NCBI GenBank assembly: GCA_964639275.1
Contig: CAZXCQ010000091.1
Coordinates: 1 to 21,119, forward strand
Direction: 5' to 3'
Length of the DNA stretch: 21,119 bases
DNA from: CAZXCQ01 sp964639275
Lineage (GTDB): Bacteria > Desulfobacterota > DSM-4660 > Desulfatiglandales > Desulfatiglandaceae
In this document: positions 1 to 7,395 of the stretch, piece by piece
How positions within the stretch are numbered: the first letter of the stretch is position 1
How the letters are laid out: every line of letters starts with the position of its first letter
Notes under the pieces: model-generated
Databases searched by the model: none
What the model saw: the letters and a program-made list of their open reading frames with translations, nothing else
What the model was told of the DNA's origin: nothing
Made by a program: the position numbers and the translations under genes

Positions 1-343
1 TGAGTGGAAAGCCGATGTTTTTATATTGAATTGTCTCCTTGGCTATATTCCAATACGACCGGATGCCCGGTCCGATTTTGTGACATAGAAATCGGAAAGC
101 CCCTGTGCAGGATCAGGATTGTCAGAAATATGACGCCAGTCCCGGTACATCATTCAACAACAAGATACCTAAAATGTTACCAAAATTCAAGTTTCGCATC
201 AATTTGGCTTTCTTCAAGATTGGCCCCCGGACAGCGGAGTGACGGCACATGATTGCTTTAAGACCGAAAAATGGAATCCCCTTTCGCACTGCTCTGTTTC
301 CAAGATCAAAAACTCATCGGTTGGATTAGCCTTGTTGGGCCTA
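1..343. other. Gene-free stretch with one small palindrome
   Basis: I recognise no gene here on either strand; the open frames are short and read like no known protein. A perfect 6-bp inverted repeat (GACCGG, 4-base loop, CCGGTC) lies at 57-72 and is followed by a run of four T at 76-79. It could be a weak plus-strand terminator for something off the left edge, but that is a guess. The stretch is also the 3' flank of the minus-strand methyltransferase gene that ends at 344. Confidence 0.4.
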
Positions 344-997
344 TTATCGTCGGCTTGGTTTTTTTGCAAACACATAAGCCCTTCGACTTTCATACTCCAC
401 TCCGGGATACGGTTCTCTCTCGATGATCTCAATTTCAGTAAATCCCATCTTTTCGAGACAAGTGGAAATAAAATCTGTAGTGAAAAACATGAAGTCAATA
501 TCGACGTCCTTACCGAGAAACTCGTCTAAATGGATTGTCTCTTCACCAATGTGGTATGTGAGAAGAAATACTCCCGCCGGCTGTAATACACGAAATACTT
601 CACGGAATGCTGTCTCAACTTGTTCTTGTGTGAAGTGAACTATAGCGTAGAAAGCGACAACACCGGCTATTGAGTTGTCGTCGAAAGTGAGGTCAAGAAT
701 ATTTCCTTTTCTGAAGATTATTTCCGGATGAATTGCTCTTGCCTGTTCTAGTATTTTTTCAGACAGATCAAGCCCGGAAATTTCAATGCCAAGATCTTTC
801 AAGAATTTTGTGGTTTGACCAGGACCACAACCGAAATCCCAGACCGGCGTTCTGTCCCGGATCTCTTGCGTGAATCTGCGGAGTATTTCATGATCCTTCG
901 GTTTTTTTTCGTGTTCACCAGTAAACCTATCCGAATATTCCTTTGCTACAGTATCGTACGTCCTCTCTATTTCATATAGTTTCTGTCCCATTATCAT
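344..997 (-). CDS. Class I SAM-dependent methyltransferase
   Basis: This 217-residue protein is a small cytosolic class I methyltransferase (Methyltransf_11/25 type) that would move a methyl group from S-adenosylmethionine to an unknown acceptor. Motif I (DFGCGPG) lies near residues 54-60. The acidic residue ending strand 2 is in GLDLSEKILEQAR, followed by GNILDL and a late segment FRVLQPAGVFLLTYH (motifs III-IV region). No membrane segment or signal peptide is seen. Two ATGs two codons apart (MIMGQ) could each be the start; neither has a strong ribosome binding site. The gene lies 80 bases downstream of the MBL-fold hydrolase on the same strand, with a small hairpin between, so co-transcription is possible. 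The sequence does not reveal the acceptor; the family includes enzymes for small molecules, quinones and lipids. Confidence 0.85.
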   Translation of the reverse strand: MIMGQKLYEIERTYDTVAKEYSDRFTGEHEKKPKDHEILRRFTQEIRDRTPVWDFGCGPGQTTKFLKDLGIEISGLDLSEKILEQARAIHPEIIFRKGNILDLTFDDNSIAGVVAFYAIVHFTQEQVETAFREVFRVLQPAGVFLLTYHIGEETIHLDEFLGKDVDIDFMFFTTDFISTCLEKMGFTEIEIIEREPYPGVEYESRRAYVFAKKPSRR

Positions 998-1028
998 AGC
1001 CCTGACGTTGAAATGACGGGTCGACGCA

Positions 1029-1045
1029 GGCTGGTGAAGCCAGCC
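1029..1045 (-). repeat. Short hairpin between hydrolase and methyltransferase genes
   Basis: GGCTGG and CCAGCC form a perfect 6-bp stem around a 5-base loop. It sits about 30 bases past the stop of the MBL-fold gene on the minus strand. No T run follows, so it is a weak candidate for a terminator and may only affect mRNA processing. Confidence 0.35.
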
Positions 1046-1077
1046 GGAGGAGATTCCCTCGATGGAAGGGTAGGGGC

Positions 1078-1815
1078 TTAGAACTCAATGACCATACCAT
1101 CATGGGCCGTTTCGTATGGCAGCGCTCCTTGGCGAGCAAGCATGTCATCGCTCATATGCGTAAGCACAAGCCGCTTCGGTCGAATGAGCGGCGGTTTCTT
1201 CATCAGACTGCCCAGATCAAGGTGAAACTTGACCGTCTTATCGTAAAAGTAGGCCTCTGCAATGAATAGGTCTGCTCCTAGTCCGGCAGGTATTAGCTCA
1301 TCAGTCCATGCCGTATCGCCCGTGTATGCAATCGTCCGCCCTTCCGCCTCTAGCCGGTAGGCAAAGAATGGGCCACCGGGATTGCCATGGATGGCCTGGA
1401 AAGGCCTGACGACAACACCGGCAAGCTCCTGTGTTTCCGACGCACGAAGTTCTACGAGCGACAACTCGAACTTCGGCCTTGTAAACGATGAGCCCGGGAA
1501 AGCAGTCTCAAGCACTCGTTCGTACCAGGTTGTCAAACCTGAAGGACCAGCGATGCCGAGCGGTTGCGCTCGCTTGGAAAAGAACTGAGCGTCGAGCATG
1601 AAGAACGGAATGCCGCCGAAGTGGTCAGCGTGGTAGTGAGTGACAAAGATAGCTTGAATATCATTCATGCGCACCCGCCCGGTCTTCAGCCCGATCAACG
1701 ACGACGCACCGCAGTCTATCAAGAAGTTGACCTTTGCTCCGCAAACGTGAAAGCAGGTGTTCAGACGGCCACCACTGCCAAACGCGTCGCCGCTGCCGAT
1801 GAATGTGAAGTGCAT
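1078..1815 (-). CDS. MBL-fold metallo-hydrolase (RNase Z-like)
   Basis: This is a metallo-beta-lactamase-fold hydrolase of about 245 residues, expected to bind two metal ions in the cytosol. The full ligand set is visible: HYHADH (H60 to H65), a later His in the AIHGN segment, the bridging Asp in GDTAWTDE and the final His in LTHMSDD. The opening TFIGSGDAFGSGGR is typical of the arylsulfatase/RNase Z-like branch rather than of true beta-lactamases. I chose the ATG at 1815 because GGAGG lies 10 bases upstream and the protein then starts exactly at the conserved fold. The frame stays open to an upstream ATG at 1908, which would add 31 residues (276 in total) but has no good ribosome binding site. 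The substrate cannot be told; RNA 3' processing, a phosphodiester or a sulfate ester are all possible. Confidence 0.88.
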   Translation of the reverse strand: MHFTFIGSGDAFGSGGRLNTCFHVCGAKVNFLIDCGASSLIGLKTGRVRMNDIQAIFVTHYHADHFGGIPFFMLDAQFFSKRAQPLGIAGPSGLTTWYERVLETAFPGSSFTRPKFELSLVELRASETQELAGVVVRPFQAIHGNPGGPFFAYRLEAEGRTIAYTGDTAWTDELIPAGLGADLFIAEAYFYDKTVKFHLDLGSLMKKPPLIRPKRLVLTHMSDDMLARQGALPYETAHDGMVIEF

Positions 1816-2006
1816 TCGAATAGGTCCTCCAACGATGAAGTCAGCGGTGAACTTTGCGGGTGCGAAAGCTATCGATTTCCGATTCTGTGTATCCGACTCT
1901 TTGACCATACCATTTAATGATCTCTTCTGTCATCCTATCTGCTCTTTTCGAATATGCACGCTAACGGTAAACTATGCGGCACAAGTTTTTGCGTCAACAC
2001 CAGTGA

Positions 2007-2330
2007 TTGGTGTATGCCCCCGCATACGGGATCCTTGACCGGCAAGTCGAAGATCCCGACCTGGTCACAGGGGGCGGGACCGCGAAGATGTTTTGGCCGG
2101 GGGAGAAAAACCCTCGGCTACCCGATTGGCCTTTGATCAAGGATTGGTCACTACATGTCAATGCCATCTACGAATACTGGATCTTTATTGAGCATGAAAT
2201 TCCCTTTAAACGGTTTTATGTAAAGATTAATATTAGTGGAAATCCTAATAAATCTCTTCAAACTTTTCAGCATTGTATGATTTCGTTCACAAATACAAAA
2301 ATTTGTTTGATATCCCTCTTAAAGGCATAA
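2007..2330 (+). pseudogene. Possible gene fragment, function unknown
   Basis: An open frame with only a TTG start encodes 107 residues. Residues 10-60 or so have a protein-like composition, with segments such as VTGGGTAKMFWPGEKN and PDWPLIKDW that are rich in W, P, G and D and use codons like the neighbouring real genes. The last 40 residues become AT-rich and low in information. I do not recognise a family and see no ribosome binding site. It may be the surviving piece of a disrupted gene near the insertion sequence, or simply a chance open frame. Confidence 0.22.
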
Positions 2331-2345
2331 TTAGTCGGAGTAAAC

Positions 2346-2362
2346 CCCCGGCTTTGCCGGGG
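2346..2362. repeat. GC-rich hairpin, 7-bp stem, TTT loop
   Basis: CCCCGGC-TTT-GCCGGGG is a perfect 7-bp stem with a triplet loop. It has the same design (GC stem, three-base loop) as the three hairpins at 2596-2678, and CCGGC/GCCGG is shared with the third of them. It looks like a stray copy of the same short palindromic repeat class. Confidence 0.5.
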
Positions 2363-2595
2363 AGACACCCAGAGTTTGACAATTCCGGGATTATGTGTGG
2401 CCTAATGTTTCATTATCGCTCAGATTTGATTGATGGTCACAGCCTTTTGTCGTCGAAAGTGTAATCATGAGAAGTGTTGAACATGGGAATGCTAGAGCCA
2501 TATGACATCCACGGTTCAAAAAGATATCAATACGTGTGAATTCCCGAATAGTTGAAACTCAAGTCATATACAAAATCCAAGACCTGCAAGGAGTC

Positions 2596-2678
2596 AGCCG
2601 CCTTGGGCGGCTACCGGTTTTGAGCCGCCCTTTGAGGGCGTAACCGTCAAGCCTCCGGCTCTGCCGGAGGTACTTGAC
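2596..2678. repeat. Three tandem REP-like hairpins beside the IS
   Basis: Three palindromes follow each other. The first (2596-2612) pairs AGCCGCC with GGCGGCT around TTG. The second (2615-2646) pairs CGCCCT with AGGGCG around TTG and has an outer CGGTT/AACCG pairing. The third (2646-2678) pairs CCTCCGGC with GCCGGAGG around TCT, with an outer GTCAAG/CTTGAC pairing and a two-base bulge. All have three-base loops. The array stops a few bases before the left terminal repeat of the insertion sequence. Such clusters resemble REP/BIME-type extragenic palindromes; whether they are repeated elsewhere in the genome cannot be seen here. Confidence 0.6.
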
Positions 2679-2685
2679 TAAATTG

Positions 2686-2699
2686 TGTATGACCTACAT
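2686..2699 (+). repeat. IS left terminal inverted repeat
   Basis: TGTATGACCTACAT matches the complement of 4239-4252 without mismatch. The transposase start codon (2701) follows it by one base. Confidence 0.8.
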
Positions 2700-2700
2700 C

Positions 2701-4244
2701 ATGGCAAGCATCACTAAAAAGATGATCCGCGGCAAGCCCTACTACTACGCCCGAGAGTGCAAACGGATAAACGGAAAACCCAAAATCGTCTGGCAGCAGT
2801 ATTTGGGACGTCCCGAGGACATCATCCAGACAATGACACAGCCATCCCAACCCATCGAAACACGGCCCAAACCCAAAGAGGCCGTTATCGTTGAGTTTGG
2901 TGCCGTGGCGGTCCTGTATGACCTGGCCAAGAGGCTTCGGCTCACCGAGCATATTGATCGACACGCACCCAAACAGGGATCGGGCGCCACCGTGGGCGAC
3001 TACCTTCTGCTCGCCATTGTCAACCGTTGTGTCGCGCCCTGCAGCAAAGCAGGCATCGCCAAATGGCTCCAGGGCACGGTCCTGCGCCGGCTCATCGATA
3101 TGGATAGCGGGCAGCTGTCGAGCCAGCGGTTTTGGGAAAACATGGACCGCATTTCCCCTCAGGCCATTGAATCGATCGAAAAAGATATCACTGTTCAGAT
3201 GGTACGTGACTTCGATATCGATCTCAAACGGGTGCTGTTTGACGGCACCAACTTTTTCACCTTCATTGACTCTTTCAATGAACGCTCCACCATTGCCCAA
3301 CGGGGCAAAAGCAAAGAGGGGTGTAGGGCCCTGCGGATTATTGGGTTGGCCTTGATGGCATCGAGGAAAGTCCCTATCACTTTATCGGCTCTCTGGTTCC
3401 AACCCAGCATCTGGAGCTGCTGGCGATTCCGCTCAAGAAGTTTCAGTCTCTTGATGGCAAGGGGTTGCCCGGAGTCCAGGTTTACCGTTGCCAGCAGGAG
3501 GTGTTTAAATCGATGCGCACTGTTGTGGTCACTTACAACGAGAACCTGTTCGTTGCCCAATCCAGAACCCTGCTCCGGGAGATCGCCAAACGACAAGGAC
3601 TTCTTCGCAATCTCCAACATCAGCTTCGCCGACACCGGGAAGGTAAAGTTCGTGGAGGCAGTCGGCCCACGCTCGAAGGTGTTTCCAAGAAAGTCAAGGG
3701 CTGGCTCAAGGCCCGACACATGAAGGAGTTGTTTGAAGTTCACATTACCGATGTCGAAGGGCTGCCCACCTTGAGCTACCGATTCGATAACCGGGCGTGG
3801 ACGCGGTTGCAAAAGACTCTGCTCGACAAAACGATCCTCTTTACAGATAACGAGCAGTGGACTGATGTAGAGATCATCCGTGGCTACCGCAGTCAACACC
3901 ATGTGGAGACCGCCTTTCGCCGTATGAAGGACTGTCATCATATTGCCTTACGCCCCCAGTACCACTGGACCGTTCAGAAGGTAGAAGTACATGTATTGTG
4001 CTGTGTTCTCGCCTTGATGCTTTGCAGTCTGCTCCGTCGGGAGCTGCACCGCAAAGGAATCGATCGTTTCATTGCAGATATCATCAATGAACTTGCCACG
4101 ATCCGTGAGGTGGGCTTCATATATCCGCCGCAAAATAAGCAACAAAAGCCCATTATCCAAATGGCCCTTTCCCAGATGTCCGACCACCAGCGTAGTCTTT
4201 ACGAAGCGCTCAACCTACAACAGTACTGTCAACATTCAATGTAG
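2701..4244 (+). pseudogene. IS1634-type transposase, internally deleted and frameshifted
   Basis: The N-terminal half reads in one frame from ATG 2701 (MASITKKMIRGKPYYYARE) through the first catalytic Asp (D181 in FDGTNFFTF) to RIIGLAL near 3350. Sense then resumes in another frame at DGIEESPYHFIGSLVPTQ (about 3354) and continues through FVAQSRTL and the catalytic Glu segment HHVETAFRR (Glu codon 3906-3908) to TAG at 4242-4244. In this family the skipped part normally contains a PLFH-TYPGN-like block and the second catalytic Asp in an FDKGNNS-like motif; neither is present in any frame. About 60-70 residues therefore appear to be missing, with a frame change at the joint. The two pieces add to roughly 520 residues against about 550-600 usual for the family. 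The stop codon lies inside the right terminal repeat. The product should be inactive. Confidence 0.85.
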
Positions 4245-4252
4245 GTCATACA
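4239..4252 (-). repeat. IS right terminal inverted repeat
   Basis: ATGTAGGTCATACA is the exact complement of the left repeat at 2686-2699. The transposase stop codon TAG (4242-4244) is embedded in it. Confidence 0.8.
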
Positions 4253-4604
4253 AAAATGGTAAAAATATTACCACAAAATCAAGTACTTGCTAAAAAATGG
4301 CGGTAAACTCGGGATAGATGGGTCGAAATACCCAGTTAGGGGATTCAAGGCCCAGACGAGATCCGGGTCAGACAAGAAATGGGGCAGAGCCAAAAAAGGC
4401 AGCGCAAAAAGAGGCCCTGCCTTGGACAAGGGGGATTAAGGAGCTAACGGCTTTCCCATTTTTCAGATCAACCGGTTTTGTCAAGGTGCAAAGACGAGAG
4501 CGAGATCATCTCCCATCCCTTTTGTTGAATTATCGGTAAGAAACAGGGTTTTCTTGAGCATTATTTCAAAAGGGGGTCGATTATTTGTTGTCTCGCGCGT
4601 CTGT

Positions 4605-4745
4605 CTATTTTCGCCCTGTCTCAGTCTGCTTCTTTCTGTAGCTTCGGCCAAAGGGGATGCCCAGCTTCTGCATCGTGTGCTGGAGGGTCCTGGGATGCAC
4701 CCCCAGGAGTCTTGCGCGGCCCCCTATTCGTGACCAAAGAGCTCA
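4605..4745 (-). pseudogene. Remnant of Fis/NtrC-type regulator C-terminus
   Basis: A short minus-strand frame reads GRARLLGVHPRTLQHTMQKL followed by GIPFG, a near-perfect match to the Fis-type helix-turn-helix that closes sigma-54-dependent NtrC-family activators (typical pattern: TRAARLLG-hxRTLxxKMKKLGI). It ends at a TAG at 4605-4607 after a basic tail. Immediately upstream a TGA at about 4743-4745 closes the frame, and nothing of the AAA+ domain is found, so only the extreme C-terminus survives. Its 5' side faces the ligase-permease operon, so the lost gene may once have been a divergent regulator of that operon; this is inference from position only. Confidence 0.6.
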
Positions 4746-4752
4746 CTGTCCA

Positions 4753-4986
4753 TCAGGCTGTGGGTGTTATTTGCGTTGCCGGACCGCTTCGTCGCGGAGA
4801 GTAGATGACTCGCGCATCATGCCTTGCTTCATCGACTGTGTGGATCTCCAGTTTCTCCAGTACCTTGTTTACCCATGTTCGCCCGGAGCCTTGACCAAAC
4901 GACTCGGTTTCCCCTATACTGCTCCAGCAGAAGGGGCCTTTCTGGGCTACCCGCAGTCCGAGTAGCATCTGATCAGGCGTTGGCAA
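4753..4986 (-). pseudogene. Remnant of LuxR-type helix-turn-helix domain
   Basis: The 77-residue minus-strand frame contains TPDQMLLGLRVAQKG, then GRTWVNKVLEKLEIHTVDEA and VIYSPRRSG. This follows the layout of a LuxR/NarL-type DNA-binding domain: LTPRExxVLxLVAxG, then TVRTHVNxILEKLxxHxRxEA, then VxYAxRxG. The central part between these blocks is scrambled and no receiver or sensor domain precedes it. It is therefore a degraded fragment of a response regulator or related activator, lying just before the Fis-type fragment on the same strand. Assignment rests on motif reading alone. Confidence 0.5.
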
Positions 4987-5032
4987 GGGAGCCAGACACG
5001 GCCAGGCCGTTTGGTTTACTTAGCGTAGAACC

Positions 5033-7324
5033 ATGATCGTCGGTGATTCATTACAAAATCAGGCCAAAAAGAGACCGGATAAGGTGGCGGTTATCTGTAA
5101 CGAGGTAAAGCTCAGCTTCTCCGAACTCAATTCCCAGGCCAACAGGTTTGCCAATTGGCTGCTGTCCAAAGGGTTACAAAAGGGTGATCGTGCGGTTGTC
5201 CTGCTTCCCAACTGCGCTGAGTTTGCGGTGGTCTATTTTGGCCTCATGAAGGCAGGTGCCATTGCCGTTATCCTCGACTTTCGGCTCAGCCCCCGGGAGA
5301 TGGCCCCCCTGTTCGAGGAGACTGAGGCAAAGGTCCTGATCACCCATTCCAAGCAGAAGACATTTGGGTCAAGGATGCTCCGTGAGGGAAATGAACATCC
5401 ACGGCATGTGATCCTGGTGGGAGAGGAAAAGGCAGAGGAAAGCGGTATCTATCCTTATGGGGAGATCCTTGAAAAGGCGGGTGGAGGAGACCCCAATATC
5501 GGTATAGCCGAGGAAGATGAGGCCCTTTACCTTTACACATCGGGTACCACAGGAAGGCCAAAAGGTGTGGTCCTTACCTATGACCACCTCACCTATTTTC
5601 CGGAGACCATGAACGCCTTTCTGCCCCTAAGCTCTCAAGACGTGGAGGGCTGTGTGCTTCCCATGTCTCATATCTCCGGGCCAATCGTCTTGAATCTCAT
5701 GGCCGATGTGGGCCTAACCGTCGTGATCATTGATGAGATCAGACCAAAAAAGATACTTGAAGAGATCCAGAGACACGGGATCACCTTCTTTCACGCGGTG
5801 CCCCCGATTTTTCAGATGATTCTCAACCTCCCAAGCCGTGACCGCTACGACCTGAGCAGCCTCCGATTCGTGGCCATGATGGGAACGGTGGTATCAGAGG
5901 AGCTGATGGATGAGTGGGTAAAGGAATACCCGCATACGTTTGCACTGCAAGGGTACGGGGCAACCGAGACATCTCCCATGCTTACCCTCACGCCTTATGA
6001 AGACGCGCCCAAAAAGATGGCCAGTGTCGGCTTACCCGTGCCCGGGGCTGAAATAAGGATCATAGACAAGGAACAAAAGCAATTGGCCCCGGGCGAAGTG
6101 GGAGAGGTAATTGCCCGTGGCCCGCAGATCATGAAGGGATACTTCCAGAATCCCAGGGCGACAGCCCAGAAAATAAGAGACGACTGGTATTACACCGGCG
6201 ATCTGGGAAGATTCGATGGGGAGGGGTATCTCTCTATCCTTGGACGGGCCGACGATATGATCATCAGCGGCGGGATGAATATCTATCCCTCAGAGGTCGA
6301 AAACGTCCTGATCGGCCATCCCAAGGTGGCCGAGGCGGCGGTGGTGGGGATACCCGATCGGGAGAGGGGTGAGGCCCTCAAGGCCACAGTGGTTCCCAAG
6401 GTGGGGGAAGAAATCTCCAAGAGAGAACTCCTGAAGTTTTGCAGGGAGCGATTGGCCACCTTTAAGATCCCAAGAATAGTAGAATTCCGCGACAGTCTCC
6501 CCCGGTCGCGTACCGGGAAGGTGGCCAAACGGGAGTTGAAGGTTTCAGAGGGGAATATCAAGGTATACTGGGACTTTCTGAGCGAACACAAGAAGCTCCT
6601 GGGGCCGATGATTTTACTCGGCCTGTGGTTCGTGGTCACGGTTACCCAAATGGTGGACCCCTTTTTTCTTCCTTCTCCCATAAGGGTGGGAAGACAGCTC
6701 GCAGAACTGCTCAGCACGGGGTCAACTTACGCGCATCTCTTTAGCACCTTTTATCGCATGATGGCGGGGTATTTCCTGGCTGTGGCCATCGGGATACCGT
6801 TGGGAATAGTCCTTGGCTACTGGGAGAAGATATACGAGTCGGTGGAGTTTATCATTGATTTCTTTCGCTCCTTCCCGGCCACCGCCATGTTCCCGCTCTT
6901 TATGCTGGCATTCGGGATTGGAGACGGGGCAAAGATCGCGCTTGTTGTCTTTGGGTGTTCTCTGCTCATCCTGGTCAATACCACCTACGGGGTCCATTCG
7001 TGCAGTCGGACCCGCAGAATGGTGGCCGAGACCATGAAGGCCTCAGAGGGCTATATCATGGCCAAGGTGGTGCTCCCCGAGGCCCTTCCACAGATATCTG
7101 CCGGTCTGCGTCTGGCCCTGTCATTGAGTCTCATCATCATTGTTGTGCTCGAGATGTTCATCGGTACAAAAAAAGGTCTGGGGTATCTGATCTATAACGC
7201 CCATATGACCTACCAGATTCCCGATATGTATGCCTTTATTGTCATGGCTGGCCTAATCGGCTATTTCATCAACCAGGGGTATGTGAAACTGGAAAGCAAG
7301 GTGATCCATTGGGCGGGGAGATGA
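5033..7324 (+). CDS. Acyl-CoA ligase fused to NitT/TauT-type ABC permease
   Basis: One 763-residue frame encodes two complete enzymes. Residues 1-502 are an AMP-forming ligase of the ANL superfamily: A3 loop YTSGTTGRPKG (168-178), A5 YGATETSP (from 308), A7 YYTGDLG (386-392), A8 hinge GRADDMIISGG (from 404) and the catalytic lysine of A10 (K496 in RTGKVAKREL). Residues about 508-763 are an ABC importer inner-membrane permease (BPD_transp_1): helices near 522-541, 580-598, 605-630, 635-654, 696-711 and 734-747, plus the ATPase-docking EAA loop near 665-695 (ETMKASEGY, then VVLPEALPQISAGLRLAL). Almost no linker separates them. The ATG at 5033 is preceded by an in-frame TAG two codons upstream, so no longer N-terminus exists. 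Genes for the matching binding protein and ATPase follow. The family role is transport of small anions; a ligase on the cytosolic face suggests import of a carboxylate with conversion to its CoA ester. The substrate is unknown. Confidence 0.9.
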   Translation: MIVGDSLQNQAKKRPDKVAVICNEVKLSFSELNSQANRFANWLLSKGLQKGDRAVVLLPNCAEFAVVYFGLMKAGAIAVILDFRLSPREMAPLFEETEAKVLITHSKQKTFGSRMLREGNEHPRHVILVGEEKAEESGIYPYGEILEKAGGGDPNIGIAEEDEALYLYTSGTTGRPKGVVLTYDHLTYFPETMNAFLPLSSQDVEGCVLPMSHISGPIVLNLMADVGLTVVIIDEIRPKKILEEIQRHGITFFHAVPPIFQMILNLPSRDRYDLSSLRFVAMMGTVVSEELMDEWVKEYPHTFALQGYGATETSPMLTLTPYEDAPKKMASVGLPVPGAEIRIIDKEQKQLAPGEVGEVIARGPQIMKGYFQNPRATAQKIRDDWYYTGDLGRFDGEGYLSILGRADDMIISGGMNIYPSEVENVLIGHPKVAEAAVVGIPDRERGEALKATVVPKVGEEISKRELLKFCRERLATFKIPRIVEFRDSLPRSRTGKVAKRELKVSEGNIKVYWDFLSEHKKLLGPMILLGLWFVVTVTQMVDPFFLPSPIRVGRQLAELLSTGSTYAHLFSTFYRMMAGYFLAVAIGIPLGIVLGYWEKIYESVEFIIDFFRSFPATAMFPLFMLAFGIGDGAKIALVVFGCSLLILVNTTYGVHSCSRTRRMVAETMKASEGYIMAKVVLPEALPQISAGLRLALSLSLIIIVVLEMFIGTKKGLGYLIYNAHMTYQIPDMYAFIVMAGLIGYFINQGYVKLESKVIHWAGR
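6547..6562 (+). promoter_or_regulatory. SD-like tract at ligase-permease junction
   Basis: AGAGGGG (6547-6553) lies exactly where the ligase domain ends and the permease begins, followed by AAT ATC AAG in frame. It has the spacing of a Shine-Dalgarno sequence, but no ATG, GTG or TTG follows within range; only ATC (6557) is there. It looks like the relic of a separate permease gene start, or possibly a site of weak internal initiation at a rare start codon. Confidence 0.35.
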
Positions 7325-7332
7325 GCCCGCCC
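7311..7332 (+). repeat. Stem-loop over the fusion gene's stop codon
   Basis: GGGCGGG (7311-7317) and CCCGCCC (7326-7332) form a perfect 7-bp GC stem whose 8-base loop contains most of the TGA stop (7322-7324). No T run follows, so it is not an obvious terminator. It lies between the membrane-protein gene and the binding-protein gene, where ABC operons often have a stem-loop that alters message stability. Confidence 0.5.
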
Positions 7333-7380
7333 CGATGGGGATCAGATAGTTGTACGGCCAATGAGAAGACCGAAAAGAAA

Positions 7381-7386
7381 GGAGAG
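7381..7386 (+). promoter_or_regulatory. Ribosome binding site of the binding-protein gene
   Basis: GGAGAG nine bases before ATG 7396 decides that start over the in-frame upstream extension to 7309, which would lack a signal peptide at its N-terminus. Confidence 0.65.
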
Positions 7387-7395
7387 CTAAGACCC

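Larger units (their letters stand above)
1909..2595. other. Gene-poor stretch with possible remnant and hairpin
   Basis: Between the hydrolase start and the hairpin array there is no complete gene. The stretch holds one open frame that might be a gene fragment (2007-2330, listed separately) and a GC-rich hairpin at 2346-2362. The rest (about 2363-2595) shows nothing I recognise. Confidence 0.45.
2684..4255 (+). mobile_element. IS1634-like insertion sequence, defective
   Basis: The element is bounded by a perfect 14-bp inverted repeat (TGTATGACCTACAT at 2686-2699 and its complement at 4239-4252). It encloses one transposase gene of the IS4-related DDE type, closest in feel to IS1634. Outer bases beyond the 14-bp core match only partly, so the exact ends are uncertain by a few bases, and I see no clear target-site duplication. 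The left end abuts a tandem hairpin array. Because the transposase is broken (see that entry), the element cannot move by itself, but its intact ends could still be used by a transposase made elsewhere. Confidence 0.85.
4256..5032. other. Decayed stretch between IS and fusion operon
   Basis: No intact gene is present. About 4256-4600 shows nothing recognisable. From 4605 to about 4990 the minus strand carries two fragments of regulator DNA-binding domains, listed separately. The last 45 bases form the leader of the ligase-permease operon; I find no convincing sigma-70 or sigma-54 promoter and no strong Shine-Dalgarno sequence before the ATG at 5033. Confidence 0.5.

Noticed and set aside
2647..3300. 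Long minus-strand open frame opposite the transposase
   Set aside because: It is the antisense shadow of the transposase N-terminal half and overlaps the hairpins and the IS end; no family resemblance.
3195..3941. Second long minus-strand frame opposite the transposase
   Set aside because: It mirrors the plus-strand transposase sense frames and has no ribosome binding site or recognisable motif.
2679..4260. Target-site duplication of the IS
   Set aside because: Bases just outside the 14-bp ends (AAATTG on the left, AAAATGG on the right) do not form a convincing 5-6 bp direct repeat under any choice of end.
4978..5032. Sigma-54 promoter before the ligase-permease operon
   Set aside because: Given the NtrC-type remnant nearby I looked for a TGGCAC-N5-TTGCA pattern; a TTGGCA occurs but no matching GC element at the right spacing.
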